The notes: generated by a model from the sequence alone, not told the origin. Positions 44,455-56,914 are shown, counted from the first letter of the stretch. The stretch is 64,000 bases of DNA from Cryptomeria japonica (GCF_030272615.1 NC_081405.1:654926920-654990919); one strand, 5' to 3'. Numbers and translations: made by a program.

Positions 44455-45663
44455 TGTAGTGTCATAAAATTGTGACCCTTGCAATTTTCGACCATATTAG
44501 GGTCCTCACATTAGCGAATCGAACCCCAAGCCTGATCAGAGAATTGAGACTTTCTCAATCCCTGAAACTGCACCTTTTTCTTCCCTTCACATTGCCTAAA
44601 CCTGCTTCCTATCCTAAGTTAAGGGCAGGATAGGGGCATGGTGCCCATGTCCCTACCCTATCTTGGGGCTCCTTCATTCAAACTATGCATTGGTCTTTGA
44701 AATTTGTGAGTGAGAGAACTTTCCCTATGTCGACCTATGATGAAAAATCAGTCCAATAACCCTAATTGACGAATATATATGTCACATTTTCCCTCCCATT
44801 TGCATAAGTGAGATAAGGTGAGGGACATAAGTTCAAATACATGAGATCGCACATTCAAGCATTCAAGAGCATTCAAGTATTCAAGCATTCCTTTTAAGCA
44901 TTGAGAATTCTCAAGTCTCCTTTCAAGGCTACATGTTGCATTCAAGTCAAGGATTCAACCATTGAAGAGGAGATCCCTTTCAAAATTAAATTCCATACAA
45001 GCAAATCTACCTACATTTCTATCACAACCTCCCTTGAAGTGAATTACATTTCAATCTTTCATTTACATTTACTTGCAAATACTTTCTTTCATCATTTGGT
45101 TAATTCCAAAACTCGGGTTTGAACTAAAGGAAAACCCCCAATCCCAACCCCTTTTCCTCTCTTTTCTGTATAGGTTGTAGGAGTGCAGCTGTATTTATAG
45201 ATTTGGACTCCATTTGTAGAGGCGGAAAAACCCTTTTCATTTCGCGGATTTTTTGGAGGACCGTGTGTACTTTCAACACGGCCCTGACAAATTTTCCTCA
45301 AATTCACAGGGTGACTTTGTCTTGACGTATTATAACCAAATCTAGGTGCACAGCTTCATCCCACTCTTGTATCTTGAGTTATAATCAGTTCTTTGCTACT
45401 TTTACACTTAGTCCCAAAATACATAATTCAACCATTACTCATTCTAAAAGAGGGGTTAACTTGTCATTTCACACCATTATCAATTCATTTAGTATTCAAT
45501 CTCTCTCCTCAGAGGTTGGATCTAGTGAATTATCCACCCTCTTTTAAATGTAATGTGCATGAGGTGATTGAAGGGAAATCTGCAGTGAAACTTTCATCTC
45601 TCCTTGGAGGGAAGAAAAACTTTCCTCTTGATCTCTCCATCATTCACTTTTCACCCCATTACA
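44455..45663 (+). repeat. 5' LTR of the gag-protease element
   Basis: Starts TGTAGTGTCATAAA after CTAGG and ends CCCATTACA. Near 44,850-44,890 it holds short CATTCAAG micro-repeats (about five), with one more unit than the 3' copy. The base composition is AT-rich with several AAACCCTA-like words. Confidence 0.88.
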
Positions 45664-46816
45664 TTTTGATGAACCCGATGTCTTGTATGCTTTATTCTGA
45701 AAACCATTGCATATTTTTCATTTACAAGTTTAATTTTCCTACAAACTTAGTGGTTAATTCATTCAAAACCCTAGTTTAAAAAAAAAATGAAATTGAACTT
45801 GTGCTTTGTAAAAATTGTTTGCTATTGTCTTAAATCTGAAAATTACTTTGTTTGTCAAATTCAATTTCTTCATTGTCTTGTTCAATTTACAAATTAAATT
45901 CATAAAATTAAGTGTTTAATTGTCAAAACCCTAATTTTCAAAAATAATATTATTGAACTTGTGCAAAAACTAAATTTCCATTTAATTTTCAGATTTATGA
46001 CTGTTTTCAAAATTATCCTCTTTCTTAAAATTCAAATTTTTGATTTCCCTCCTTTTTCAAAATTCAAGATTTTTTAAATTAAGTGGTTAAGTCCTAAAAC
46101 CCTAATTTTCTTTTTTTTTTTTGTATTTTGTGCAAATTTTAATTAATTTCAATCAATTTCAGTTTTCTAAGAATATTTCAAGATGTCCCTATCCATTAGG
46201 TTTGACCCTTTTAAAATTTTCCATTCAATTCCTCATTTTTTTCAAAACCCTAATAGGGTCCTTTTTTCACATTCAAACCTTAATTTCGTCTATCTAGAGA
46301 TTGTAAAATCCACCAATTTTGTGGGGTTAGCTTTAAAATCATTGTAGCTTTCATCCCTGAAAATTTCAAAAAAAGTTGGTTAGCCCATGTGCACTTTCAA
46401 AACGGTCCTTGACTTTTTTTCCCAAAATTTTGGGAGATTATTATTACTGTATTTAATAGCTTAAATCCAGAAGATTGGCTGATTTTGTCGATTTTTGATC
46501 TCTCTAAAATAAAAAATAACTTCCAAATTCAACATTTCAAATTTCAAGAAAACTTTTAACATTTTAGTGGTTAATTATAATCTGCATTGATTTTAAAAAT
46601 TCTGATTTTGTCAATTTTAAGATTCAGTGGTATCCCCTTGGCCCTAATTTTGAAATTTCAATTTCAATTTCCTTTCATTTATTATTTTTGGAAATTGTGT
46701 CATTTTCCCTTTCAACAAAGTTCAAAATTTTCTAATCATTATTTTTTAAAATTTTACATTATTCAATTTTGTAAACTTTATTCCCATAATTCAAAATTCA
46801 AATTTACCTCTAGTGC
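45664..46816 (+). repeat. Leader with AAAACCCTAATTTTC repeats
   Basis: A module of the form TTAGTGGTTAATT then AAAACCCTAATTTTC starts near 45,745, 45,907 and 46,078 (periods about 162 and 171 bp), with a partial fourth near 46,563. It fills the untranslated region between LTR and gag. The bases after the LTR, TTTTGATGAACCCGATG, are where the primer site should be, but I cannot assign the tRNA. Confidence 0.5.
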
Positions 46817-48780
46817 ATGAGTTTTACCACTAATAGTCCTACCTATATTATCCCTATTAGACGAATCATTATAATTAAGACTTCCCAAGGTTTAATTACC
46901 GAGGAGATGGAGCATAATTTGGGTTACTTATTTAATGAGGATAATGCTAATTCTTCCCATCCTAATCATGTCCCTATCTATCCAATTGATGAATCCCATG
47001 ATGAAGAATAATCTTTGACTAGAGTTTCCATAGATCAACTTTAAAAATTGGACAATCAATTTGATAACTTTCAACAATGGATGTCCCAAGAATACCCTAA
47101 TAGTGAAGCTCTTCCATTAATTGAAGGCCTTAAACACATGATTAAAAGTGATAAGAATGGAATAGATATATTGCATGATATTGCTCATATTGTTGATTCC
47201 AATTTCATGTCTATAAAGAGTTATGCCGAAACCCTAGGTTATTCACAACCTCCTACACAAGTCAATCCTTCTATTCCTTTGACCTCTCCTATGACTATTG
47301 TTCCTACTTTTACTTCAAACATCATGGCTACTTCAACTCAAAATGTCATTCCTAATTAGTCATAGGGGCAATCCCTCTTCTTCATTTAATCCTCCATCTT
47401 TACCTATGTCTTCAATAATCAATCCTATTATTTCTCAACCAAGCAATGTGACACAAGGGGGAAATTCTTTCAACAATTTTTTTCCTCCTTTAAGTGTCCC
47501 TTTTCCTACTCAATCATCACCTATGCCTACTTATAATAATGTCCCACCACCTTATTCTCAATCAAAGCCTTCCTTAAATAACATCACACCACCTTCTCAA
47601 TCAACCATATCTAACATCAATTCTTCTACCGAAATGTTCATTAACAATCTTGCTCAAACCCTGTCTTCCTTACAACAACAAATTACTTCCATGAGTCAAT
47701 CCAAGTATAGTGTACCGACATTTGATTTTGTGAGCCCACTTTCCCTTGGCATGTGATCCTCTAACACATGCCAAAACATTTCAAACCTTGTGTACTAATT
47801 TTGCTTATGATAAAAGATTGCTTGCAAAACTGTTTACAAGAACACTAAGAGATAAGGCTTTAGAATGGTATTTCTCTTTTCCTTCTTATTCTATCACTTC
47901 TTTTCAACAATTAGCAAATGCTTTCATTCAATAATTTCAAAACAACATTGGTCGTAAAATTTGATTGATTTAATGCATTTTAAACAAGGTGTTAAAGAAA
48001 AAGTAACCGATTTCATTGGTAGATACAAGCATTTATGTGCTCAAATTTATTTTCCTATACTTGATAATGATATTCAAAGAATTTTCATTTCTAGTTTGCA
48101 AAAAGATATTAGGGAAAAGCTTCTTTTGTCTGAGTTTACTTCCTTTCCACTGTTGTGCGCAACACTCCATAATTATCAACTAGATGTGAGTCAAATGGAG
48201 CAATCTACTCCTATGGCTCTGAGCGATAAGGGGGAGAGTGTTCAACAACCGTTTGTGGAGTTAAAACCAACAAAAGGCTTCATCAAGCTTAATGATACAA
48301 TCAACAACAACAATGTGAATGCTACAACAGGTGTACCTCCTATTTCTAAATTCTTTAAATGAGAAAGACAATTTACTCCTTTGAATGAATCTTTACATAG
48401 TATTGTCTCAATTATTACAAAGAAATGTTATCAAACTTCCTCCTATAAAACCAGTTGATCCTTCTAAGCTTGCATCCCCTTATTTTGATAACATTTCCTT
48501 TTGTCAATTTCTTTGTCAGCCTGGTCATGATACTGAGAAACATTTTGCATTGAAAAGTAAGATTTAAGATTTGATTGATAATAATATTATATTTGTAGTA
48601 GGTGTGAATGATAAGGGAAAGAAATCAATAGCTCCTCCTAATCAAAATCATAATATTTTCACTGATCCTTTGCCTTCTTATACCTCTAACGTGATTGAGA
48701 CTGAACATAACTATTTTTCTCCTAATGACTTCACCTCTATGGCTCCAAATTTGGTGAACATGGTAGAGAAATAAGTGACA
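46817..48780 (+). pseudogene. Gag of the gag-protease element
   Basis: From ATG 46,817 the frame runs to a stop near 47,009, continues from 47,048 in the same frame to 47,359, then shifts into a Ser/Pro/Asn-rich linker (47,340-47,756). The retrotransposon-gag core follows in two pieces: ALEWYFSFPSYSITSFQQL at about 47,860 and LMHFKQGVKEKVTDFIGRYK at 47,970. These match the classical Ty3 Gag lines W-x-S-F and F-x-KQ-x-E-x-V-x-DF-x-RY. A later CQLCGRPGH-type site is only suggested by CQFLCQPGHDTEKHF near 48,505-48,545. At least five stops or shifts occur. Confidence 0.8.
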
Positions 48781-49260
48781 CCTAAGGATCCTTCTATCAC
48801 ATTTTACCCTAGTGAGAATATTAGAGCACTCGATGGCACTTGATACATAGTTGCGAAGTTTAAGGATATACCTTGTGGTGGTAATCTTGTTGATCCCTCT
48901 TGCATGGTTAACATTATCACTGAGGAGGATCTTTTCACTTGAAGATTGCATAAACCAATATATGATGATTCTAATGTAGTTGTGAAATTATTTGATGGAT
49001 TCTCGTCCTACAATTGGTTCTATCACCCTTCCTCTTGAAGTTCACACTAAATCTATGGATGTCAATTTTGTTATCATTCCTTCTTCCGAGCAATTCTATG
49101 TGAAGTTAGGCTATCCTTGGTTATCTTTCATGAAGGCTATTTCTTCTCCAATCCATAAGTGTTTTAAATTTCCCCACAATGGAGAAATCATAACCGTGAA
49201 CCATAGCTTATTTTTCCCATCCAAAAGAAGCCCTAGTGTTCCTATTGATTTCTTTTGGCC
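48780..49260 (+). pseudogene. Aspartic protease region of the gag-protease element
   Basis: The region contains IRALDGT, LVDPSCMVNII and, from 48,992, SITLPLEVHTKSMDVNFVII with VKLGYPWLSFMKAISSPIHKC. This resembles the retropepsin-like domain of Ty3 elements, in which D-x-G is followed by strand-forming repeats and an LG-x-PWL end. Here the catalytic string appears as VDPSC, where the Gly of D-x-G is missing. Stops at about 48,773, 48,842 and 48,940 break it. Confidence 0.6.
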
Positions 49261-50239
49261 TAAACAATTTCAATCTCTTCCACCAAGGAGCGATGCTCTT
49301 TTCCAATCTTATAGAAAATGGAAGAAAGATATGATTTTATCCTCAAGTCAACCTAGATCCCCAACACTTGACATTCCTATCATTCTTGAAGATGAATTTA
49401 TTCCCCTAACGAATAGAACTAATCTTCCTCCTAAGGAAGATCCTCAACCTATTCCTATGGATGTATCAATGCCTTCTCCTAATAAGACGAACAACATTCC
49501 TCTTAAGGTTAGATCTGTACCACCTCCTCATGATGGACTTGGTCTCCTTCCTACACCAAATATTCCTCCTTTATATGACACAGTTCAACCTCCTTCCTCT
49601 TATAGAGAGAAGAGGCATACCTCTTCTCTTGTTCAACCTAAAAGACCTCAACCTAAACCTTCAATTATCAAAGAGGAGAATATTCCCCCTTCAACAAATG
49701 TTCCTCCTTCTTCTCAGCCTTCTGCTAAGACTCAACAAAATCGTTGTGTGGGAGAATGTCGACGAAGACGCTGTGTTTGAGCTTGTGAAGTTGTTTCTCA
49801 GAATACTCAATCTCCTAGAACTCCAACAATTGACATGATTCCCTTTTATCCTAAGCAAGATGTTCAACCTAAATATCCAAATCATAAATTGAAAAAAATG
49901 TGTGATGGTTTTACTTCTATTCATGTGAGAGCTCCTCTTTCTATAAATCTTGATGAGGAAATAGGTGAAAATATAATTCATTATGGAAATACAACTCCTA
50001 ATGCTTCTGATAGTGACTATGAATATGTTGATGTTGACAAGCATTTATCAACTGAATTTTCAAAAACCCTAATCCTAGCTCCTAGAGTCGAACAAAGTGA
50101 CTTACCACGTGAGAATAGTCCTTTTTTGGATCTTGTGATAGCTTCATCTATTGTGCTCGATGTCTCTCCTCTAGTGTGTTTCCCGCCTTCCCGAAATAGT
50201 GATCAACAAGATCGGGAGTTGGATGTCATGCTACATTAG
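49261..50239 (+). pseudogene. Pro-rich C-terminal tail of the gag-protease polyprotein
   Basis: Two pieces in one frame (to 49,780 and 49,835-50,239) encode a Pro/Ser-rich, low-complexity chain (NIPPLYDTVQPPS, TNVPPSSQPS) and an acidic end. There is no polymerase or integrase motif. In an autonomous Ty3 element the reverse transcriptase would begin about here, so this replaces it. Confidence 0.55.
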
Positions 50240-50995
50240 CAACATTAGCACAATAGATATTCTCTCTCTCTCTCTCTCCTTTCTTTCTCTTTTGTGACTA
50301 TTCTTTTATGTGTATCCCTGTTCTTCTATTTTTCCCTTAATTCCTATTTGAGGATGATGCAAAGCATTGAGATCTCTTTTGGTCTCTTTCATGTTGACTC
50401 AAAAGACACCCTTCTATTCCATTTCTTTCAAGAAAGTTTCCTTTCTTTGGGGAATGACAATTATTATATGCACATATATATATGATATACATGAGTTATG
50501 ATACAACATACTGACCCCGAGGAAAGAAAAACTACCTCATGTTTTGTGTTCATTATCCTTGGGTTTATTCCTTGATTGGGGGATAAATCCTTGGGATAAC
50601 ATGCTCCCTCTCTTTTCTCTCTCTAGAGATATCCTACCTTAAAGTAATCACTCTCAATAAGGTGTACGTGATCACTTTAATGTGGGGGTATACACTCCGC
50701 TCATATTTTCCTTCTTGATACTTAAACTTACTTGGTGAACTTGGCTTCACTTTGTGATTTTGGTATCCTTGCTTTTCATGACTCATAGTGAGGGGAGCCT
50801 TGCTACTTACAGTCATGGTTCTCTCTTCTCGATCTTTCCTTTTAATTTGTCAATCAAAGTCATAAGATCCTTAGTCCATTGGGTGCTTGGTGTATCTTGC
50901 CTCCTTGACATGGTAGAAGTCTTTCAATCTTGTTTCCTTGTACTTTACCGATGATATGGGTATATGCTTATACTCCCGCTAAAGTGGGGGCTAAA
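50240..50995 (+). other. Region between tail and 3' LTR, including a TC microsatellite
   Basis: A (TC)n run lies at 50,261-50,278. The rest has no domain. AAAGTGGGGGCTAAA at 50,981-50,995 is the polypurine tract directly before the 3' LTR. Confidence 0.65.
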
Positions 50996-52201
50996 TTTAG
51001 TATCATAAAATTGTGACCCTTGCATTTTTTGACCACATTTGGGTCCTCATGTTAGCGAATCGAATCGCCAAGCTTGATTGGAGACCCGAGACTTGCTCAA
51101 TCCTTGAAATTGCACCTTTTTTTTGCCCTTGCATTTCCTGAACCAACTTCCTATCCTGAGTTAAGGGCAGGACAAGGGCATGGTGCCCCTATCCCTGCCC
51201 TATCTTGGGGCCCCTTCATTAAAACTATACATTGGCCTTTACATTTTATGAGTGGGAAATATTTCCCTATGTCGGCCTAAGACAAAAAATCAATCCAATA
51301 ACCCTAATTAACAAATATATATGTCGCATTTGACCTCACATTTGTATAAGTGGGATAGGATGTGGGGCATAAGTTCAAATACATGAGATTACGCATTCAA
51401 GCATTCAAGAGCATTCAAGCATTCCTTTCAAGCATTGATAATTCTCAAGTCTCCCTTCAAGGCTAGGTGTTGCATTCAAGTCAATGATTCAACCATTGAA
51501 GAGGAGATCCCTTTCAAAATTCAATTCCATACAAGAAAATCTACCTACATTTCTATCACAACCTCCCTTGAGGTGAATTACATTTCAATATTTCATTTAC
51601 ATTTACTTTCAAGTACATTCTTTCATCATTTGGTTAATTCCAAAACTAGGGTTTGACTTGAAGGTAAACCCGCAATCCCAACCTCTTTTCTTCTCTTTTC
51701 TATGTGTAGGTTGTAGGTGTGCAACTATATTTGTATATTTGGACTCCATTTGCAGAGGCAAAAAAACCCTTTTTCATTTCATGAATTTTTCAAAGGACTA
51801 TGTGCACTTTCAACACAGTCCTGACAATTTTTCCTCAAATTCGCAGGGCGACTTCATCTCTATATATTATAACCAGATTGAGGTGCACAAATTCATCCCA
51901 TGCTTATATCTTGAGTTGTAATCAGTTCTTTGCTACTTTTACACTTAGTCCCAAAATACATAATTCAACCATTACTCATTCTAAAAGAGGGGTTAACTTG
52001 TCATTTAACACCACTATCAATTCATTTAGTATTCAATATCTCTCCTCAGAGATTGGATCTAGTGAATTATCCCCCTTTCTTTTAAATTTAATGTGCATGA
52101 GGTGATTGAAGGGAAATCTGCAGTGAAACTTTCATCTCTCCTTGGAGGGAAGAAAATCTTTCCTCTTGATCTCTCCATCATTCACTTTTCACCCTATTAC
52201 A
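50996..52201 (+). repeat. 3' LTR of the gag-protease element
   Basis: Begins TTTAGTATCATAAA, where the opening TG has become TT, and ends CCTATTACA before CTAGG. It is otherwise collinear with the 5' LTR. Confidence 0.88.
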
Positions 52202-52206
52202 CTAGG

Positions 52207-53100
52207 GTACTACAATGTGAGTGAGATATATTTTTAAATGTACAATCATTCTAGGATTCACATACATCTTAAAGTGGAGACTAAATGTAATATTAAAATT
52301 GGTCAAATCTATATACCTATGCCATTTCCTATTTAGCACTATGTGTATTTGAGAAGAGTGTCTTGATACATAGACATATTGGTAAAAGACATAAAATTTG
52401 TGTAAGCACATGTCCTTTTTCCTATGCAACCTACTTATCCCTTTCACATATTTGTATAAACTCACTCTCTACCCCATACTATTGTTTCAATATTTTCATA
52501 CATTCACCTTATCTACTTATTTATTATACCATTGTATGTACATATTTTGTCATAAATATTACCCATTTTGATTTGTTCTTTTTGAAATTCCATGACAAGT
52601 GTGTGGTCATAGGAAAATCCTCATAGTTGTAGCTTCATCCCTCCCAAATTAAAATTTTTAGATTAGAATTTGTCCAGCTAAATTCATACCCTTTATGTCT
52701 AGGTGTAATTTAGAAAAATTATTGCATGAGATGTTGCTATGCTCTTGCATTTAAAGGCATTCCATGTATTTATTTTGCATAGGTAGAAATCAAAGAGTTA
52801 TTTGCATGTCATTCACATTACAATACTTCAATTGCTACGCTTAAATAAAACTACACTTGCATAGATATTCCTAGGAGTATATGCATATATGAAGATTATT
52901 TTCAATATTCCACACACATTTTCAGGATTGACCTAGGAGAACATGTTAGTGGTGACAAATTGGGAGCCCTATCAAGGCACTTAAATATTCTAAGTCCTTA
53001 TATATTATGCAAGGAAGAAGTTAAGGAAAATTAATGTGCAATAGCACCTAGAGTTTAGTTGCTATACCTATCAGATGTTTGAGTCTTAGGAGTTGGGGGT
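52207..53100. other. AT-rich spacer
   Basis: No gene found. GGTGACAAATTGGGAGCCC near 52,952 resembles a primer-site context but has no partner. Some of this DNA may already belong to the Gypsy-3 LTR, whose left end I cannot place. Confidence 0.4.
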
Positions 53101-53948
53101 CATGTCATTTTGATTCAATACAGTCTATGGAGACCATTTATAATGTCATTGCATGTTTTAGCTCTATATGTCAAATCTGGAGTCACAATTTGCAAGTCTG
53201 TAAAGTTGTTCAAAAGTTATCTTTCTATTGTAATCGGGATAGTTAACCCAAAAAGGTGTCATTGTTGTCAAAATGGTCATCGGGATAGTTAACCCGATAA
53301 AGTGTCATGGTTGGGAAAAATTGTTATTGGGATAAGTTATCCTGATAAAGTGTCATCGGGATAGGTTTCTCTATTGGGATTGGAAAATCCGGTTCAACCA
53401 ACTTTAGTGGGATATCTCGATAGGTGTCCAATGCCTTGTTCGGTATGGCTATGTCAAAAGGGGGACATCGGGGTAAGTTTACCTTATCGGAATTGCACAA
53501 AATGGTTATCCCGCCGATATTAGTTATCCCGATGGGTGGAAAAGACTTTAGTTTGAGATTGCTATCCCAATGTCGGTATCTAGTAGTGTTTAGTCAGTTT
53601 GGAATTGTTATTCCAATGTCTATCTTAAAATTTGATTTTTTAAATTTGGTAGTTGAATAGTCATGTAGTCCAATGGTCATGGCGGGAAAGTAAAAATTTG
53701 GTATAAATTGTATAGAAATGTTGGAAAATGGATTCTCAAGTGTAATATGAGAATTATAGTTTTTGAATATAATTTTGTAACATAGTTTGAAAATTTTGCA
53801 ATCACTGGTATCATATTGAAGGTTCATTTTTTTGCAATCCCTCTATTTCCTGTTAATAAATGTTGTCGTATGAATTCAATTCAATTGGACAATTGGCAAC
53901 TAGGGTTTCAACCTCATTTCAACAATTCCCCCTCTCTGTATTGCATCA
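53101..53948 (+). repeat. Probable 5' LTR of Gypsy-3 (left end unknown)
   Basis: Ends TTGCATCA at 53,948 just before the primer site. It contains short repeats of ATCGGGATAGTTAACCC with GATAAAGTGTCAT at 53,233, 53,279, about 53,325 and 53,355 (period about 46 bp at first). Related TTATCCCGATG words lie near 53,526. Confidence 0.55.
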
Positions 53949-53951
53949 AAG

Positions 53952-53963
53952 TGGTACCAGAGC
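53952..53963 (+). other. Gypsy-3 primer-binding site
   Basis: TGGTACCAGAGC differs by one base from TGGTATCAGAGC (initiator tRNA-Met). It follows the LTR end with an AAG spacer and precedes gag by 75 bp. Confidence 0.8.
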
Positions 53964-54038
53964 TTAGGTTCTGACTAGGAGTTTTGTGTGTGTGAATTCT
54001 GAGCGGAAATAGTGATTGCATAGTAGGAGAAGGGAAAG

Positions 54039-54476
54039 ATGCCTCCCAAGGGAAGTGCAGTCCTCACAAAAGAGGTGAGGTCGGTCAAGGAGGGCCAAGA
54101 TGGTATGCTGGCTAGGATAGAAACACTAGAAGAAACTTTGAGGAGAACTGGGGTTGCTAATGTGGATAGCGACTCAAAGGAAGAAGAAGTAGGTGAGCAG
54201 GGGAATGAAGCTCCCCAAAATGTACCTCAAAAAGAATAGTTGGGGCCGGAAGAGAAAAATTTCCTAGCAGTGCTCAAGGATATCAAAGGAGACCATTCTG
54301 ACATGAAATTGGATTTGCCAATGTATGTTGGTAAGATGGATAATGAGGAGGTACTAAATTGGATAGATGCCCTTGATAACTACTTTAACTTCAAGGAGGT
54401 CCCAGAGGACCAAAAGGTGAAGCTGGCCAAGGCTAAGTTGAGGGGTTCAACTATCACAGACTACCAGACCCATTAG
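54039..54476 (+). pseudogene. Gypsy-3 gag, N-terminal part
   Basis: ATG at 54,039 opens a frame with a TAG at 54,237-54,239 and continues in the same frame to 54,476. Motifs: LPMYVGKMDNEEVLNWIDAL, a Ty3 Gag capsid start (usual P-x-F-x-G-x-D-x-W), and YFNFKEVPEDQKVKLAKAKL. The sequence is cut where Copia-3 inserted; the remainder resumes at about 61,473. Confidence 0.85.
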
Positions 54477-55666
54477 CGGAAGACAACTAAGAGGGGGGGG
54501 GGGGTGAATCAGTTGTCATAGATTACGAGAACCATTAGCAATTAAAAATTTAATACCGGAACCCAAAATATTAATATTGAATTAGAAGTTAAACCAATTA
54601 AGCATAAACAATAATCACAGAATAAATAGCATCCACATGACACCAAGATTTATATGTGGAAACTCGGTAAAGGGAAAAACCACGGTGGGAAGCCTACCTA
54701 CAGTCAGATAATACTTCTACAGTAAGTGTGTGAATTTCAATTGAGGGGCCTGCACTTACAGGAAGGCCAAAAGCCTAGAGCGCACTTCTCATCACAAAAG
54801 GAGCCTCACTGACTACATAGAAATCCAAACTACAATCTGGAGAAGTTTTGAACTGGAAAAGATAGGATCTCCTATCCCTGAGTATAGTTCTGGTTAAGCT
54901 CAATACCAAAGGACTAAATCCTCTTACATAAACCCAATTCGATCTCCAATGATCGACCAAATCCTCTGCCTGACTAATATTACACTATTTGCACATTACA
55001 TTCCTTTCCCATAACCATGATGATCTACAATGAGACCTTACATCTATATATACAAACCCTTAACCATAAACAATCAAGTCAGCCACCACAAAATAAACCA
55101 ATTATATAATTACAAACCGTGTTGGCCTTAGACCAAACAAATAATATCCAACACATAAGACATCCCAGAAACACATCAAGAGGTCCAATCCACATGTTAC
55201 ATGAAAGCTGGTCCATAACCTAGATCAACCAGGATCTAGTATAGGTCCACACACTACAACAATGATTTGCATCCTCCAAGTCTCGAATATGATCACCAAC
55301 AACATCCTGAAACTCTACCAAAAGCTGCACCAACACCACTTATGCAATTCATCAAATGTCTTCATCAAAAGCTCTGTTGGTGAAACTCTCGCCGGAACTA
55401 GAAGCCAAGCTTCTAAGCGAATAGGATATCATCTGATCACTAGATCAAAACCAACTTACTAAATATGAACATGAGTATCATGATTAAGCCAATTCCATAA
55501 GAAAATCATACTGGATCCTACCGGATCATGTCGGATCCAAATCAACCAGAAATCACTCAACCTACTGGGACCAGAAGGGTGTCAGTAAAGAATCCAAACA
55601 GCTAGTGTTGACATCAATGACAAAATATCAATCTAACACATAATCAATTCTACCAAATGGCCAACA
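54472..55666 (-). repeat. 3' LTR of Copia-3 (left copy)
   Basis: The left copy runs to CCAACA at 55,666. Read on the minus strand, the polypurine tract AAAGGAGGAGA lies just upstream of its start. A G-run (12 G) near 54,492 follows GACAACTAAGA. Confidence 0.85.
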
Positions 55667-56045
55667 ATCTCCTCCTTTGGCATTGATGGCAACACTAGAT
55701 GTGAAAAATATATAAGTACCAAGAAATGCCAAACAAGTCTCCCCCAATGGAAGACAACCAACAATATCCTGCTCAAAGATATATCAATGAAATTCTGAAA
55801 CAAAGACCAAACTCCCCCTATTAATAACATCTCTGTAAAGCTTTGAATCCATCCCTATAAATATCTCTCCCCTTTACTTTTTCTTTTTCTTTTTCACATC
55901 AATATCTCTCCCCCTTTGACATCAATGCCAGAAATCTGACCAAAATATCAAAGAAAAAACATAAACCATTGAATCACAAAGCTAAATACTCCCCCCGAGC
56001 AATAGCATCCCCACATTAGTGCTGAAATGAATAGTGTCTCTGATA
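55667..56045 (-). other. Copia-3 3' untranslated segment
   Basis: On the minus strand this separates the end of RNase H from the polypurine tract. It is T-rich with GGGGGAG words and has no reading frame of interest. Confidence 0.6.
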
Positions 56046-56480
56046 ATGTATACCGGACTGATGCCAAACTACATCAATCAAGTCTCTACCGAAAGGGTAG
56101 AAACTCCCAATCTGTCTCTCAGGTACTCAAACGTTTCCTTGGGCAAAGGTTTAGTGAAAATATCTGCAATCTTCTCTTTAGTATTCACATAAACTAGTCT
56201 AACTTCATTTTCTTGCACCTTTTCCTTAAAAAATTTATACTTCATAGAAATATGCCTTGCCTTAGAATGAAATATCGGATTCTTTGATATATTGAAATAG
56301 CAACATAGTTATCACAGTGAATAACTAATGGTGCATCACAATCCACCTTTATATCCTTTAACATTTGCTTCATCCATAAAACCTATGTACATTTAGTAGT
56401 AGCAACAACATACTCAACTCTTCCGATCATCAACATCTCTAGCCCAATTAGCATCTGTATATGCACATAAAGTAAAGTTA
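56046..56480 (-). pseudogene. Copia-3 RNase H remnant
   Basis: Minus-strand pieces include YTDANWARDVDDRKS at the start of the domain (about 56,414-56,470; RNase H catalytic Asp), then, further left, VIHCDN-like and NPIFHSKARHIS-type (about 56,260-56,290) and a KADIFTKPLPKE-like end near 56,150. Frames change after 56,414. Confidence 0.7.
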
Positions 56481-56830
56481 TCATCCTTAGGGTACCACAA
56501 ACCATAATCTAATGTACCTTGCAAGTATCTAAAAATCCTTTTCACCGCACTCTCATGATTTTCTCTAAGATCAGTCTGAAATCTTGAAACAATACAAACA
56601 ACATTCATTATGTTAGACCTAGTCTGAGTCAAATAAAGCAAACCTCCAATCATAGATTTGTATCTTGTAGGATTTACCAGTGCAGAAACATCTTTCCTTG
56701 TTAATTTCTCACTTGTAACCATAGGAGTACTTACCGGTTTAGAATCTCTCATACCAAATTTATTCAACAATTCCTTAGCATACTTAGTTTGATAGATAAA
56801 AATACCTTTGTGAGTTTGAGTAAACTGCAA
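56414..56830 (-). pseudogene. Copia-3 reverse transcriptase, C-terminal part
   Basis: A 138-codon open frame contains GIFIYQTKYAKELLNKFGM, KPVSTPM and RYKSMIGGLLYLTQTRSNI, the standard segment after the YVDD box of Copia reverse transcriptase, and FLRYLQGT-like IFRYLQGTLDYGLWYP. The sequence is in the same frame as the N-terminal part (to 57,697) but separated by a stop and a short out-of-frame gap near 56,850-56,915. Confidence 0.85.
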
Positions 56831-56914
56831 ACCTAAAAAAAAATCATCTCACCAATAATAGACATCTCAAACTCTTTCTCCATATTCTTAGAAAATTCTA
56901 TGCTCAACTTATCT

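Larger units (their letters stand above)
44455..52201 (+). mobile_element. Ty3-like LTR element encoding only Gag and protease
   Basis: LTRs at 44,455-45,663 (1,209 bp) and 50,996-52,201 (1,206 bp) both contain AGTRTCATAAAATTGTGACC near the start and end ATTACA. The flanks are CTAGG on both sides (44,450-44,454; 52,202-52,206), a perfect target duplication. The interior holds a ~1.15-kb leader, Gag, a protease region and a Pro-rich tail. Between the protease and the 3' LTR I find no reverse transcriptase, RNase H or integrase motif in any frame. That is the layout of TR-GAG-type non-autonomous elements. LTRs differ by about 7% in the stretch compared. The reading frame has several stops and shifts. 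Confidence 0.9.

Noticed and set aside
52943-52975. A primer-binding site at GGTGACAAATTGGGAGCCC
   Set aside because: No LTR end directly before it and no coding sequence after it; the Gypsy-3 primer site at 53,952 explains the element better.
53233-53370. A CRISPR-like array in the short repeats
   Set aside because: Units are diverged, few and unevenly spaced, in a plant LTR; no CRISPR features.
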